Origin: Actinomycetota bacterium
GTDB taxonomy: Bacteria > Actinomycetota > Actinomycetes > Mycobacteriales > Micromonosporaceae
Reading direction: 5' to 3'
Assembly (NCBI GenBank): GCA_005885555.1
Contig: VAWN01000023.1
Coordinates: forward strand, 62,001 to 126,000
DNA: 64,000 nt
Below the pieces are notes generated by a model. It ran no database searches, was not told the origin of the DNA, and was given only the letters and a program-made list of their open reading frames with translations. Position 1 is the first letter of the stretch, and every line of letters begins with the position of its first letter. The position numbers and the translations under genes are program-made. Positions 1-11,868 of this stretch are shown piece after piece.

Positions 1-1402
1 GGGGCAGCCCGCGGGTCGACGCGCCGAGCATCTCGACGAACCGCAGCATCGCCTCGTCCGCCCAGTGCATGTCCTCGAAGACCAGTACCGTCGGCTGGCG
101 CGCGGCCATCGCCAGGAGGAACCGGCGCCACAGCTGCTCGGTCTCCATCGGTGACAGCCCGGCGCCCGGGAGCCCGACCAGCGGCCCGAGCGCGTCGGCC
201 AGCCGGCCGCCGTCGTCGCCGGTGGTCAGCTCGCTGACCGCCGCGTTGATCCGCCGCCGGGCGGTGGCCTCGTCGTCGGAGTCGAGGATCGACGCCTCGG
301 CCTTGACGATGTCGGCCAGGGCGGCGTAGGTGACGTTCTCGCCGAAGGGCGCGCAGTGCCCGACCCGCCAGCAGATCGGCGAGTCGGTGATGGTGGCCGC
401 GTGCCGGGCGAGTTCCCGGATCAGCCGGCTCTTGCCGATCCCGGGTGCGCCGAAGATGGTGACCAGCTGCGGTACGCGGTTGCGGACGGTCCGGTGCAGC
501 GCGGTGATCAGCATGCCGCGTTCGTGCTCCCGGTCCACCATCGGGGTCAGCTCCGCGCTCAGCTCGCCGGGCTGGTGGTGGCGCGGCGCCCCGGCCAGCC
601 ACACCCGGCTGGCGGTGGACCGGCCGCGCAGGGTCACCGACTCCTGCTCGACGCACTCGATGTCGGCGCGCACCGCCTTGAAGGTGTCCTCGTCGAGGTA
701 CACCCCGCCGGCCGGGGCGAGGGCCTGCAGCCGGGCGGCGGTGTTGACCACGTCACCGGCGACGATCGCCTGGCCGCCGTCGCGCGCGGCGGACAGGTCG
801 ACCAGCGCCTCGCCGCTGGCGATGCCGACCCGGAAACCCAGGCCGGCGGCCGCGATCCGGGTCTGGCGGGGCAGCAGTCGCTGCAGTTCCAGCCCGGCGC
901 GCACGCAGCGCAGCGGGTCGTTCTCGGTGGCGACCGGGGCGCCGAACAGCGCCATCACCGCGTCGCCGATGTACTTCTCGACCACGCCGCCGTACTGGCG
1001 CACCACCCGGCGTGCCGTGGTGAAGTACTCGTTCTGGATGCTGCGTACCTGCTCCGGGTCGGCCCGCTCGGCGTACGAGGTGAACCACTGCATGTCGAGG
1101 AACAGCACGCTGACCCGGCGCCGGTCCTCCTGGCTGAGCAGTGGCGACTCGGTCAGCGAGTTGCCACAGTTGGTGCAGAATGCGGTGCCCACCTCGTGTG
1201 TCCGTCCACAGTGGACACACGTCGGTCGCAGCGGCGCACCGCAGCCGCCGCAGAACCGGTCGCCCGCGTTGGCGGTCCGACTACAGTTCGGACACGTATA
1301 CGTGATCCCATCTCCCCACGTGGATGGCGCGTGCGGCCGGCGTCCAGTATCGCGACCCGCGTTACGCCCGCCGGGCGAGGTGCCCGGAAGCCGACAGCAC
1401 AT
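1..1402 (-). CDS. Adenylate/guanylate cyclase with double zinc ribbon and AAA ATPase domain (C-terminus outside window)
   Basis: Predicted class III nucleotide cyclase that makes cAMP (or cGMP), fused to a STAND/AAA-type ATPase. The N-terminus has two zinc ribbons (CPNC, CGGC, then CVHC, CTNC). The cyclase domain shows LFLDM with the first metal Asp, EKYIGDAVMALFGAP with the second, and GDVVNTAARLQ with the catalytic Asn and Arg. A Walker A (GAPGIGKSRL) and a Walker B (VLVFEDMHWAD) follow. About 467 codons are visible and the gene runs off the left edge. The ATG at 1402 was chosen because GAGGGAAG lies just upstream; the adjacent GTG at 1405 is possible. A Crp-family regulator is encoded nearby, which suggests local cAMP signalling. 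The family is clear, but the nucleotide made and the signal sensed are unknown. Confidence 0.85.
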   Translation of the reverse strand, partial: MCCRLPGTSPGGRNAGRDTGRRPHAPSTWGDGITYTCPNCSRTANAGDRFCGGCGAPLRPTCVHCGRTHEVGTAFCTNCGNSLTESPLLSQEDRRRVSVLFLDMQWFTSYAERADPEQVRSIQNEYFTTARRVVRQYGGVVEKYIGDAVMALFGAPVATENDPLRCVRAGLELQRLLPRQTRIAAAGLGFRVGIASGEALVDLSAARDGGQAIVAGDVVNTAARLQALAPAGGVYLDEDTFKAVRADIECVEQESVTLRGRSTASRVWLAGAPRHHQPGELSAELTPMVDREHERGMLITALHRTVRNRVPQLVTIFGAPGIGKSRLIRELARHAATITDSPICWRVGHCAPFGENVTYAALADIVKAEASILDSDDEATARRRINAAVSELTTGDDGGRLADALGPLVGLPGAGLSPMETEQLWRRFLLAMAARQPTVLVFEDMHWADEAMLRFVEMLGASTRGLP

Positions 1403-1496
1403 CACATCTTCCCTCGCGACCGACTACAGTCGCACTCGCCTTTAGCACCGATCAGGCGAAAGGCCTAGACAACTGCGAGCGAAGGGATGCGCGAGA

Positions 1497-1760
1497 GTGT
1501 ACGTACGTCTCGCGACGGACTGGGCCGCACCGAACGGCGCTTTCCACGGTGCCGGCGATCTCGTCGACATCGACATCGTGACGCTCGCTGAACTGGAGGA
1601 GCGGGGCGTGGTGGAGAACTCGGAAGAGACCGACCGACCCGGTTGGATCGGACCCGGCCGGCCGGAGCACCAGGAAGGCTGGATCGGCCCGGGCGACGAG
1701 CCCGAGGGCGAGGGTACCGACGACTCGGACGCGCCGGACGCGCCCACCAGCGACTCCTGA
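1497..1760 (+). CDS. Small acidic hypothetical protein with a WIGPG repeat
   Basis: An 87-residue protein I do not recognise. The first half looks globular (MYVRLATDWAAPNGAFHGAG, then LAELEERGVVE). The second half is acidic and low-complexity and repeats GWIGPG twice about 17 residues apart. The GTG start at 1497 follows GAAGGGA by about 10 nt. It is divergent from the cyclase gene and ends directly at a strong hairpin shared with the convergent crp gene. Codon use is typical of the window. A structural or adaptor role cannot be inferred from sequence. Confidence 0.6.
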   Translation: MYVRLATDWAAPNGAFHGAGDLVDIDIVTLAELEERGVVENSEETDRPGWIGPGRPEHQEGWIGPGDEPEGEGTDDSDAPDAPTSDS

Positions 1761-1801
1761 TTGAGTTGTTGGCGCTCGCGTGGCGGGCGCCAACAACTCA
1801 A
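1761..1801. terminator. Bidirectional hairpin between convergent genes
   Basis: A perfect 15-bp inverted repeat (TTGAGTTGTTGGCGC and its complement) with an 11-nt spacer begins directly after the stop codon of the small + strand gene. It overlaps the stop codon of the - strand crp gene. There is no T-tract, but the position between two convergent ends points to a shared transcription end or RNA-stabilising hairpin. Confidence 0.7.
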
Positions 1802-2490
1802 CGTTCGTTCATTCCGGCCCGGCGGCGCAGCGCCGCCAGGTCGGTGACCACGATCCGCCGCCCCTCGGTGCGCAGCCAGCCACGGTTGGCGAAGGAGCCG
1901 ATCGCCTGGTTCACGCTCTGCCGGGAACCGCCGGCCATCTCGGCCAGCTGGCTCTGGTTCAGCTCGATGGTGACCATCGGCGCCTGGCTGTCGCCGGCCA
2001 GCCGCACCAGCGCCTTGGCGACCCGGCCGGGCAGGTCGAGGAACACGTGGTCGGCGTTCTGGTCGGTCAGTCGCCGGACCAGCCCGCCGAACGAGCGCAT
2101 CACCGCGTCCAGGATGCGCGAATTCGTATGTACCAGCTCGATGAACGCCGCACGCGACAGCGCGAGCGCGGTGCAGTCCTCGATCGCCTCCGCGGAGGCC
2201 GACCGGGGACCGGCGTCGAGCAGGGAGACCTCTCCGATCGTGGCGGGCGGCCGCACCACGTTCAGCACCGCCCGCTCGCCGGTCGGCGAGGTCCGGAACA
2301 CCGCCACGGCGCCCCGCCGCAGCACGATCAGTGACTCGCCGGGATCGTTCTCGACGAACAGCAGCTGACCCTTCCGGTACGTGCGGGGTACCGCCGCCGC
2401 GATCACCCGCTGCCGTTGCTCCGGTTCGAGAGCGGCGAACATCTCCACGCCGGTCAGCGCGTCACCGGGATCCGGCAGCCGTCCCTCCAC
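1798..2490 (-). CDS. Crp/Fnr family transcriptional regulator
   Basis: Predicted cyclic-nucleotide-responsive DNA-binding protein of 230 residues, the usual length for the family. The N-terminal beta-roll includes a phosphate-binding-cassette-like stretch, GEVSLLDAGPRSASAEA. A dimerisation helix and a C-terminal winged helix-turn-helix (LNQSQLAEMAGGSRQSVNQA, then GWLRTEGRRIVVTD) follow. The GTG at 2490 was chosen because it gives the family length and has GGGGAGGGG about 8 nt upstream. The same frame stays open further upstream but does not look like protein. Proximity to the cyclase suggests a cAMP effector. Actinobacterial GlxR/Crp proteins are the closest functional analogues; the regulon is unknown. 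Confidence 0.88.
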   Translation of the reverse strand: MEGRLPDPGDALTGVEMFAALEPEQRQRVIAAAVPRTYRKGQLLFVENDPGESLIVLRRGAVAVFRTSPTGERAVLNVVRPPATIGEVSLLDAGPRSASAEAIEDCTALALSRAAFIELVHTNSRILDAVMRSFGGLVRRLTDQNADHVFLDLPGRVAKALVRLAGDSQAPMVTIELNQSQLAEMAGGSRQSVNQAIGSFANRGWLRTEGRRIVVTDLAALRRRAGMNER

Positions 2491-2586
2491 TAGCCCACCC
2501 CTCCCCAAGGCAAAACCCGTCGAACTTCGCAGTACACCTCTGAATAGACCATCCCGCCGCTGGCGCGGCGTGTACACCCTCGTTTT

Positions 2587-2612
2587 CGGCTGGTGAGACC
2601 AGCCACCAGCCG
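2587..2612. promoter_or_regulatory. Inverted repeat in the crp/kinase intergenic region
   Basis: A perfect 9-bp dyad, CGGCTGGTG ... CACCAGCCG with an 8-nt spacer, lies between the divergent crp and kinase-like genes. It could be an operator for Crp autoregulation or another regulator. It does not match the classic TGTGA-N6-TCACA site, so the binding protein is not assigned. Confidence 0.35.
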
Positions 2613-2701
2613 CCCGCACTCGCAGGCTAGCTGGTAGACGGCGGCAACGGTACGGCGGTTCGGGGGATCACTGCCGATAACGGTAATAGCCCGTTCTGGG
2701 G

Positions 2702-2707
2702 TAGCCT
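2702..2707 (+). promoter_or_regulatory. Probable -10 element of a leaderless promoter
   Basis: TAGCCT sits 5 nt before the GTG start at 2713, with no clear Shine-Dalgarno sequence between them. This spacing is what leaderless actinobacterial transcripts show. Confidence 0.45.
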
Positions 2708-2712
2708 GCCTC

Positions 2713-3546
2713 GTGGCTACGGACCAGCAGATCCGGTCCGCGCTGCGGACCCAGTGGCACGAGACCGTGCGGGAGTGCACAGCACTGTCCGAGGGTCGCT
2801 GGCGGATCGCCGCGGCCGGCCACGAGCTCCTGGTCACCCTCACCCCGGCCGCCGGGCAGGCCCGGCTGCTCGCCGGGCTCGCCGTCGCCGAACACCTGGC
2901 CCGGGTCGGGTTTCCGGCCGGCGAGCCGGTGCGGGCCGCGGACGGTGCATTCACGGTACCCGTCGAGGGCGGGCTGCTCGCCGTGGTCCGCGACGTGCCC
3001 GGCCGGTCGCTGGATCCCGCCGATCCCGTTGACCAGCAGTGGTGGGGCGACCTGCTCGGGGCGGCGCACCGGGCGCTCACCGGGTTCCACCATCCGGGGG
3101 TACCGCGGCTGGCCTGGATGAGCGGGGAGGGCGCGCACCTGTCGGTCGTACCGTGGCTGCGCCGCACGGTCACCGACGCGCTGGCCGGCGTGACCCGGCT
3201 GACCATCACCGACCAGCTCACCTACGGCGTCCTGCACGGCGACCCGGCGCCGGAGGCGTTCCGCATCGACCCGGACACCGGCCGGACCGGCCTGGTCGAC
3301 TGGCGGGCCGCGGCGACCGGGCCGCTGGTGTACGACCTGGCGGGCGCGGTCGGGTACGCCGGCGGGATCGACGCGGCCACCGAGCTGGTCGACGGGTACC
3401 TCGCCGCCGGGCCGGTGGCCGCCGACGAGGTGGAGTCGGCGCTGCCGGTACTGGCGCGGTACCGGCTGGCCGAATGCGCCGACCAGGCGGCCCGGCGCTC
3501 CGATCTGGCCACCCTCGACACGCTGCGCGACGCGCTGGAGAACTAG
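2713..3546 (+). CDS. Aminoglycoside phosphotransferase-like kinase
   Basis: A 277-residue protein of the APH/choline-kinase fold. It carries the catalytic loop LTYGVLHGDPAPEAF (HGD with the expected Asp) and a downstream metal-binding segment, GLVDWRAAATGPLVYDLA. In the loop the usual Asn after HGD is replaced by Ala or Glu, so activity may be altered. Such proteins phosphorylate small hydroxylated molecules; the substrate cannot be told here, and resistance should not be assumed. The stop codon overlaps that of the convergent DUF1028 gene at a CTAG. The GTG start is supported by a -10-like hexamer 5 nt upstream. Confidence 0.75.
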   Translation: MATDQQIRSALRTQWHETVRECTALSEGRWRIAAAGHELLVTLTPAAGQARLLAGLAVAEHLARVGFPAGEPVRAADGAFTVPVEGGLLAVVRDVPGRSLDPADPVDQQWWGDLLGAAHRALTGFHHPGVPRLAWMSGEGAHLSVVPWLRRTVTDALAGVTRLTITDQLTYGVLHGDPAPEAFRIDPDTGRTGLVDWRAAATGPLVYDLAGAVGYAGGIDAATELVDGYLAAGPVAADEVESALPVLARYRLAECADQAARRSDLATLDTLRDALEN

Positions 3547-4370
3547 TCTCTGCGCAGGTGTGCGAGCACGAGCGGGTCGATCCGGCCCGGCACCATGCGC
3601 TCCTCCAGGTTCTCCACGCCGGCCCAGGAGGCGAGGGCGGCGTCCAGCTTGCGGTCGCGGTACCCGAGGTCGGCCAGCCGGCCGGCGACCTCGTCGGCCA
3701 GGTCGCCGGTCAGCTCCAGGAGGCGGTCCGGATCCGGCTTGTCGAAGTAGAGCGCGTGCAGGTCGAGGAGGCGGCGCAGCTCCGGTACCGGATCGGGATG
3801 GTCGTCGACGCGCAGCTCGGCCAGCACGTCGGAGGTACCCCCGTAGCCCTGGCCTTTGGCGACCACCAGCAGCGCCGCGCTCTGCCGGCCACGGCGGTCG
3901 CCGCCGGCCCGGTCCCCGGCGGCGAGTGCGGCGAGCAGCCGGTGCCCCAGCGGCGCCGCCGCGTCGCTGGCCGCCCACGCCTCCGCCATCGCCACGACGA
4001 CCTGCTTGCCGGCCAGGATGTTGCCCTGGATGGCGTACCCGTCGCCGGCCAGCCCGCCGGCCCAGTCGTGGCAGCCGTCGCCGGTGTAGGTCGCGCCGTC
4101 CCCGACCGGGCCGACCACGCCGAGCTGGCGCTGCGCCCGGCCCGGGTCGGCGGCGGTGAGCCCGGCCACGACGTCGGCCGCGGCGACCCCGGTCCGCAGC
4201 AGGGCCAGCCCCTGCGGGCGGTAGGCGAGGTTGGCGTAGGACTGGGTGGCCAGCGCGCCGACGTCCGCCTCGGCGGCGGGTACCGCGGCCCCGACCGCGA
4301 GGAACTTGCTGGCTACCGCGACTCCGAGCGCCTGGCCGTCCGCCGAGCGCGCCACGATCGAGAACGTCAT
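3543..4370 (-). CDS. DUF1028 family protein (Ntn-hydrolase-like)
   Basis: A 275-residue cytoplasmic protein that begins MTFSIVARSADGQALGVAVA and contains ATQSYANLAYRPQGLALL and GNILAGKQVVVAMAEAW, all typical of DUF1028. Family members have an Ntn-hydrolase-like fold and often sit near amidohydrolases or gamma-glutamyltransferases, but their reaction is not established. The ATG at 4370 was chosen over an in-frame ATG eight codons upstream because homologues start at MTFS. The gene is divergent from the RNase AS gene, with 32 bp between starts. Confidence 0.85.
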   Translation of the reverse strand: MTFSIVARSADGQALGVAVASKFLAVGAAVPAAEADVGALATQSYANLAYRPQGLALLRTGVAAADVVAGLTAADPGRAQRQLGVVGPVGDGATYTGDGCHDWAGGLAGDGYAIQGNILAGKQVVVAMAEAWAASDAAAPLGHRLLAALAAGDRAGGDRRGRQSAALLVVAKGQGYGGTSDVLAELRVDDHPDPVPELRRLLDLHALYFDKPDPDRLLELTGDLADEVAGRLADLGYRDRKLDAALASWAGVENLEERMVPGRIDPLVLAHLRRD

Positions 4371-4402
4371 ATCCGCTGACCTTAGTGGCATCATGTCCGG
4401 CG

Positions 4403-4909
4403 ATGACGTACCGCTATTTCTACGACTGCGAGTTCATCGAGGACGGCCGGACGGTCGACCTGGTGTCGATCGGCGTGGTCGACGAGCACGGCCGCGAGTT
4501 CTACGCGGTGTCCACCGAGTTCGACGGCTCCCGGGCGGTGCCCTGGGTGCGCCGCAACGTGCTGGACAAGCTGCCCTCGCCGGCCGACCCGGCGTGGCGG
4601 TCGCGGGAGCGGCTGCGCGAGGACCTGTTCGCGTTCCTCGTCGAGCCGGTGCGCGGCCGGCCGGGCGAGGAACTGGAGCTGTGGGCGTGGTACGCCGCCT
4701 ACGACCACGTGGCGCTCGCCCAGCTCTGGGGGCCGATGACCGCGCTGCCGAGGGAGATTCCCCGGTTCACCAAGGACCTGCGGCAGCTGTGGGACGACCG
4801 GGGCCGGCCGCCGCTGCCCGAGGCCGCCGGCCGGCACGACGCGCTGGTCGACGCCCGGCACAACCTGGCCCGCTGGCGGGCGATGGACGTCCGGCCGTCG
4901 CCCGGCTGA
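4403..4909 (+). CDS. 3'-5' exoribonuclease, RNase AS family
   Basis: A 168-residue DEDDh exonuclease. The motifs are D8 and E10 in FYDCEFIEDG, D101 in WYAAYDHVAL, and H145 with D150 in RHDALVDARHN. The closest characterised relative is M. tuberculosis Rv2179c (RNase AS), a ribonuclease specific for adenylate-rich RNA that lies beside aroG in that genome. Here a class II DAHP synthase gene lies about 4.4 kb downstream, so the neighbourhood is partly kept. The ATG at 4403 starts directly at the conserved first strand; an in-frame upstream extension adds only six unlikely residues. Confidence 0.87.
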   Translation: MTYRYFYDCEFIEDGRTVDLVSIGVVDEHGREFYAVSTEFDGSRAVPWVRRNVLDKLPSPADPAWRSRERLREDLFAFLVEPVRGRPGEELELWAWYAAYDHVALAQLWGPMTALPREIPRFTKDLRQLWDDRGRPPLPEAAGRHDALVDARHNLARWRAMDVRPSPG

Positions 4910-4930
4910 ACCGGTGCGGATCAGGCGGAC

Positions 4931-4936
4931 TACAGT
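4931..4936 (+). promoter_or_regulatory. Candidate -10 element for the phosphofructokinase gene
   Basis: TACAGT lies about 58 bp before the pfkA start and would give a leader of roughly 50 nt that carries the GGAGG-like ribosome site near 4980. No confident -35 is seen. Confidence 0.35.
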
Positions 4937-4994
4937 GCGCAGTTGGCGCCCGGTCGGCCGGAACTTCCGGCCTGGACATGGAGGACGAGCAGGA

Positions 4995-6023
4995 ATGCGT
5001 ATCGGTGTGCTGACCGGCGGCGGGGACTGCCCCGGCCTGAACGCGGTGATCCGGGCGGTCGTCCGCAAGGGCGTCACCACCTACGGTCACGAGTTTGTCG
5101 GCTTCCGGGACGGCTGGCGGGGTCCGCTGGACGGGGTGACCCGACCGCTGGGCATCGCCGAGGTGCGGGGGATCCTGCCGCGCGGCGGCACCATCCTCGG
5201 CTCCTCACGGACCAACCCGTTCAAGATTGACGGCGGCGTCGAACGGATCAAGAGCAACCTCGCCGAGCGGGGCATCGACGCGCTCGTCGCGATCGGCGGC
5301 GAGGACACCCTCGGCGTGGCGACCAAGCTGGACGAGCTGGGTGTGAACGTGGTCGGGGTACCCAAGACGATCGACAACGATCTCAGCGCGACCGACTACA
5401 CGTTCGGCTTCGACACCGCGGTGAACATCGCGATGGAGGCCATCGACCGGCTGCACACGACCGCGGAGAGCCACCACCGCACGCTGGTCGTCGAGGTGAT
5501 GGGCCGGCACGCCGGGTGGATCGCGCTGCACGCCGGCATCGCCGGCGGCGCGAACGTGATCCTGCTGCCCGAGCGGCAGTTCGACGTGGACCAGGTGGCC
5601 GGGTACGTGGAGAAGCGGTTCCAGACGCAGTACTCGCCGATCGTGGTGGTCGCCGAGGGCGCGCAGCCGCTGGAAGGGCAGATGCAGCTGCACAACCAGG
5701 AGCTGGACGCGTTCGGGCACGTCCGGCTCGGCGGCATCGGGCAGTGGCTGGCCGGCCAGCTGGAGCAGCGCACCGGCAAGGAGGCGCGCGCGGTGGTGCT
5801 CGGGCACGTCCAGCGCGGCGGTACCCCGACGGCGTTCGACCGGGTACTGGCCACCCGCTTCGGGCTGGAGGCGATCGACGCGGTCAACGAGGGCGACTTC
5901 GGCAGGATGATGGCGCTGCGGGGTACCGACATCGTCCGGGTACCGCTGGCCGACGGTACCCGCGAGCTGAAGACCGTACCGTTGGAGCGGTACACCGAGG
6001 CCGAGGTCTTCTTCGGCAGCTGA
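4995..6023 (+). CDS. pfkA: 6-phosphofructokinase, residues of the PPi-dependent type
   Basis: Catalyses phosphorylation of fructose 6-phosphate in glycolysis; 342 residues, group III actinobacterial PFK. Visible motifs are TGGGDCPGLNAVIR, the donor-site segment GGEDTLG and the catalytic segment PKTIDND. By E. coli numbering the two donor-determining positions (104 and 124) are Asp and Lys. ATP-dependent PFKs carry Gly at 104, while Asp104 with Lys124 marks the PPi-dependent enzymes such as that of Amycolatopsis methanolica. PPi use, and therefore a reversible step, is inferred. The start at 4995 follows a GGAGG about 10 nt upstream. proC follows after 10 bp. Confidence 0.92.
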   Translation: MRIGVLTGGGDCPGLNAVIRAVVRKGVTTYGHEFVGFRDGWRGPLDGVTRPLGIAEVRGILPRGGTILGSSRTNPFKIDGGVERIKSNLAERGIDALVAIGGEDTLGVATKLDELGVNVVGVPKTIDNDLSATDYTFGFDTAVNIAMEAIDRLHTTAESHHRTLVVEVMGRHAGWIALHAGIAGGANVILLPERQFDVDQVAGYVEKRFQTQYSPIVVVAEGAQPLEGQMQLHNQELDAFGHVRLGGIGQWLAGQLEQRTGKEARAVVLGHVQRGGTPTAFDRVLATRFGLEAIDAVNEGDFGRMMALRGTDIVRVPLADGTRELKTVPLERYTEAEVFFGS

Positions 6024-6033
6024 GGAGTCGCAC

Positions 6034-6840
6034 GTGCACACCGTCGCCGTGATCGGTGCCGGCAAGATCGGCGAGGTACTCCTGTCCGGGCTGCTGCGCT
6101 CCGGCTGGGCGGCGGACCGGCTGATCGCCACCGCCCGCCGGCCGGAGCGCGCGGACGAGCTGGCTACGCGGTACGGCATCCGGGTGGTGGACAACGGGAG
6201 CGCCGCCCGCGACGCCGACGTGCTCGCGGTCGCGGTGAAGCCGCAGGACGCGGCGGCGCTGCTGGCCGACCTCGGCCCGAAGGTACCGGCCGGCAAGCTG
6301 GTCGTGTCGCTGTGCGCCGGCCTGCCCACGTCGTTCTTTGCCAAGTGGCTGCCCGAGGGCACGCCGGTCGTCCGGGTGATGACCAACACGCCGGCCCTGG
6401 TCGACGAGGCGATGACGGCGATCTCGGCGGGGCCGTTCGCGACCGCCGCGCACCTGGCGCTCGCGGAGGAGATGTTCGCGCCGCTGGGCCGGACGATCCG
6501 GGTACCGGAGTCGCAGCAGGACGCGGTCACCGCGCTGTCCGGTTCGGGACCTGCGTACTTCTACTTCCTCGTGGAGGCGATGACCGACGCGGGCATCCTG
6601 CTGGGGCTGCCCCGGCAGGTCGCGCACGACCTGATCGTGCAGACCGCGATCGGGTCGGCGGTGATGCTGCGGGAGTCCGGCGAGCACCCGGTCAAGCTGC
6701 GCGAGGCGGTGACGTCGCCGGCCGGTACCACCATCAACGCGATCCGCGAGCTGGAGAACCACGGGGTGCGGGCGGCCCTGCTCGCCGCCCTGGAGGCGGC
6801 CCGGGACCGGGCCAGGGAAATCGCCGAGCAGCAACTCTAA
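6034..6840 (+). CDS. proC: Pyrroline-5-carboxylate reductase
   Basis: Reduces 1-pyrroline-5-carboxylate to proline with NAD(P)H. The 268-residue protein has the N-terminal Rossmann motif VAVIGAGKIGEVLLSGLL, the central VRVMTNTPALVDEAMTAIS region and the C-terminal signature ALSGSGPAYFYFLVEAM followed by REAVTSPAGTTINAI. The GTG start has GAGGAG 7 nt upstream and lies 10 bp after pfkA, so the two are probably cotranscribed. Confidence 0.95.
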   Translation: MHTVAVIGAGKIGEVLLSGLLRSGWAADRLIATARRPERADELATRYGIRVVDNGSAARDADVLAVAVKPQDAAALLADLGPKVPAGKLVVSLCAGLPTSFFAKWLPEGTPVVRVMTNTPALVDEAMTAISAGPFATAAHLALAEEMFAPLGRTIRVPESQQDAVTALSGSGPAYFYFLVEAMTDAGILLGLPRQVAHDLIVQTAIGSAVMLRESGEHPVKLREAVTSPAGTTINAIRELENHGVRAALLAALEAARDRAREIAEQQL

Positions 6841-6934
6841 CGGGTTCATTCAGCCGCTCATGGCTTCCGTCATGGGTGGGTTTGCCCCTAGCGTTAACTA
6901 TCCGTAGTTGATTCGGAACGTTAGGGAGTCTCAC

Positions 6935-7258
6935 ATGGCCGCCCCGCCCGTGGCGTTCTTCCACAACAACGTGCACAACCCGTACGTCCACGTCGTCCTG
7001 GACGTGCTCACCCTCGCCGTCGCGACGGCACCGCTGTGGACCGCGTACTTCTGGGGCGGCCGGCGTCGGGCGCTCCTGCTCGCGCTGGTCGCCGTCGTTC
7101 AGCTGCCGGTCGCGGTGATCGGCTTCGTGCCGGCGGTCAACCCGGTGGTACACGCGGCGACGTTCATCGGCGCGCTGGTGCTGACCGGGTTCTCGCTGGC
7201 CGCGGTACGCCGGGCGGCTTCGCCCGCCACCGAGCCCACCGCGGTCCACACCGACTGA
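6935..7258 (+). CDS. Small membrane protein, unknown function
   Basis: A 107-residue protein with three or four predicted membrane segments: the NPYVHVVLDVLTLAVATAPL region, the LLLALVAVVQLPVAVIGFV region and the VVHAATFIGALVLTGFSLAA region. The ATG at 6935 has AGGGAG upstream. No family was recognised. Its last 160 bp overlap a possible antisense gene on the - strand, which is unusual. Confidence 0.65.
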   Translation: MAAPPVAFFHNNVHNPYVHVVLDVLTLAVATAPLWTAYFWGGRRRALLLALVAVVQLPVAVIGFVPAVNPVVHAATFIGALVLTGFSLAAVRRAASPATEPTAVHTD

Positions 7259-7572
7259 CCGGGCGGCAGTTCCCGTACTCCGTTTCCGGTACGCAGCCGC
7301 AGTCCCCCTCCTGGCTGTGCGCGTACCCGGGGACAGCCCGGCTGGGGTGGTTCCCAGTCGCCGTCAGCACTCCGGAAGGCGTGGAAGCGGCAGTGCCGCT
7401 CGTCGAGGTACCCCCACGCGACGAAGATCTCCACGCCTTGGTACGCGTACAGGCCGGCGGTTGCCCGCCCGCCGTGCCGGTAGTACGCGACCCGAAGGCC
7501 GGGGACGGTGACTCCCCAGACCGGGCTGTCCTCGACCACCCGGTGCAACCGGTAGGTCGACAGGTCGGGCAT
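7099..7572 (-). CDS. Possible hypothetical protein, tail overlaps the convergent gene
   Basis: A 157-codon frame starting MPDLSTYRLHRVVEDSPVWG. Its first 70 codons have the GC-rich third positions expected of a real gene and a globular look (GVEIFVAWGYLDERHCRFHA). The second half has weaker codon bias and runs antisense into the membrane-protein gene at 6935-7258. This suggests that a native stop was lost, or that only the first two thirds is a gene remnant. No homologous family was recognised. The frame stays open upstream through the palindromic element at 7615-7684, but that part does not look coding. Confidence 0.4.
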   Translation of the reverse strand: MPDLSTYRLHRVVEDSPVWGVTVPGLRVAYYRHGGRATAGLYAYQGVEIFVAWGYLDERHCRFHAFRSADGDWEPPQPGCPRVRAQPGGGLRLRTGNGVRELPPGQSVWTAVGSVAGEAARRTAASENPVSTSAPMNVAACTTGLTAGTKPITATGS

Positions 7573-7614
7573 CTGCACGCCCTGCCCAACGAGCGGACGC
7601 CCGCCCCTGCTCGC

Positions 7615-7684
7615 CGATCTTGGACTTGTGTCGGCGACAAAAGCCGTGTGACTCCGCGAGTCGGGCACCACAAGTCCAAGATCG
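7615..7684. repeat. Palindromic element, GATCTTGGAC family, variant copy
   Basis: A perfect 16-bp inverted repeat (CGATCTTGGACTTGTG and its complement) encloses two smaller hairpins: CGGC/GCCG and GACTC/GAGTC. The whole 70 bp could fold as a three-way cloverleaf. The outer core GATCTTGGAC is shared with the elements at 29410-29461 and 47115-47162. It lies between the possible small - strand gene and the 3' end of the diguanylate cyclase gene. Confidence 0.75.
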
Positions 7685-7717
7685 ACGGGTGGGGCCGGGC
7701 GCCGCGGGGGCGGGGCG

Positions 7718-11697
<3,980 letters not shown>

Positions 11698-11706
11698 CCG
11701 GCATGC

Positions 11707-11868
11707 TCACCTGATCCGCACGCCGTCCAGGGCGGTGCCGAGGATCCGGGTCGCGAGTACCACGAGGACCACCAGCCCCACCGCGGCCACGATGGCGCCC
11801 GCGAGGCAGCCCCAACCGGGCCGGCGCGGGCCGCGCGGCTCGTCCTGCGGCGGGCTCGACGGGTTCAC
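11707..11868 (-). CDS. Single-pass small membrane protein
   Basis: A 53-residue protein with a proline- and arginine-rich N-terminus (VNPSSPPQDEPRGPRRPG) and one hydrophobic helix (CLAGAIVAAVGLVVLVVLA). Its GTG start overlaps the TGA stop of the upstream methyltransferase gene as GTGA, so translation is coupled. It is probably the last gene of the leftward kinase operon. No family was recognised. Confidence 0.55.
   Translation of the reverse strand: MNPSSPPQDEPRGPRRPGWGCLAGAIVAAVGLVVLVVLATRILGTALDGVRIR

Noticed and set aside
2713-3546. Aminoglycoside resistance gene
   Set aside because: Only the general APH fold is visible and the catalytic-loop Asn is missing; nothing points to antibiotic substrates.
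3039-4379. Long + strand frame over the kinase and DUF1028 genes
   Set aside because: It is a GC-rich shadow of two genes with recognisable families; its residues are low-complexity Arg/Gly/Ala/Pro.
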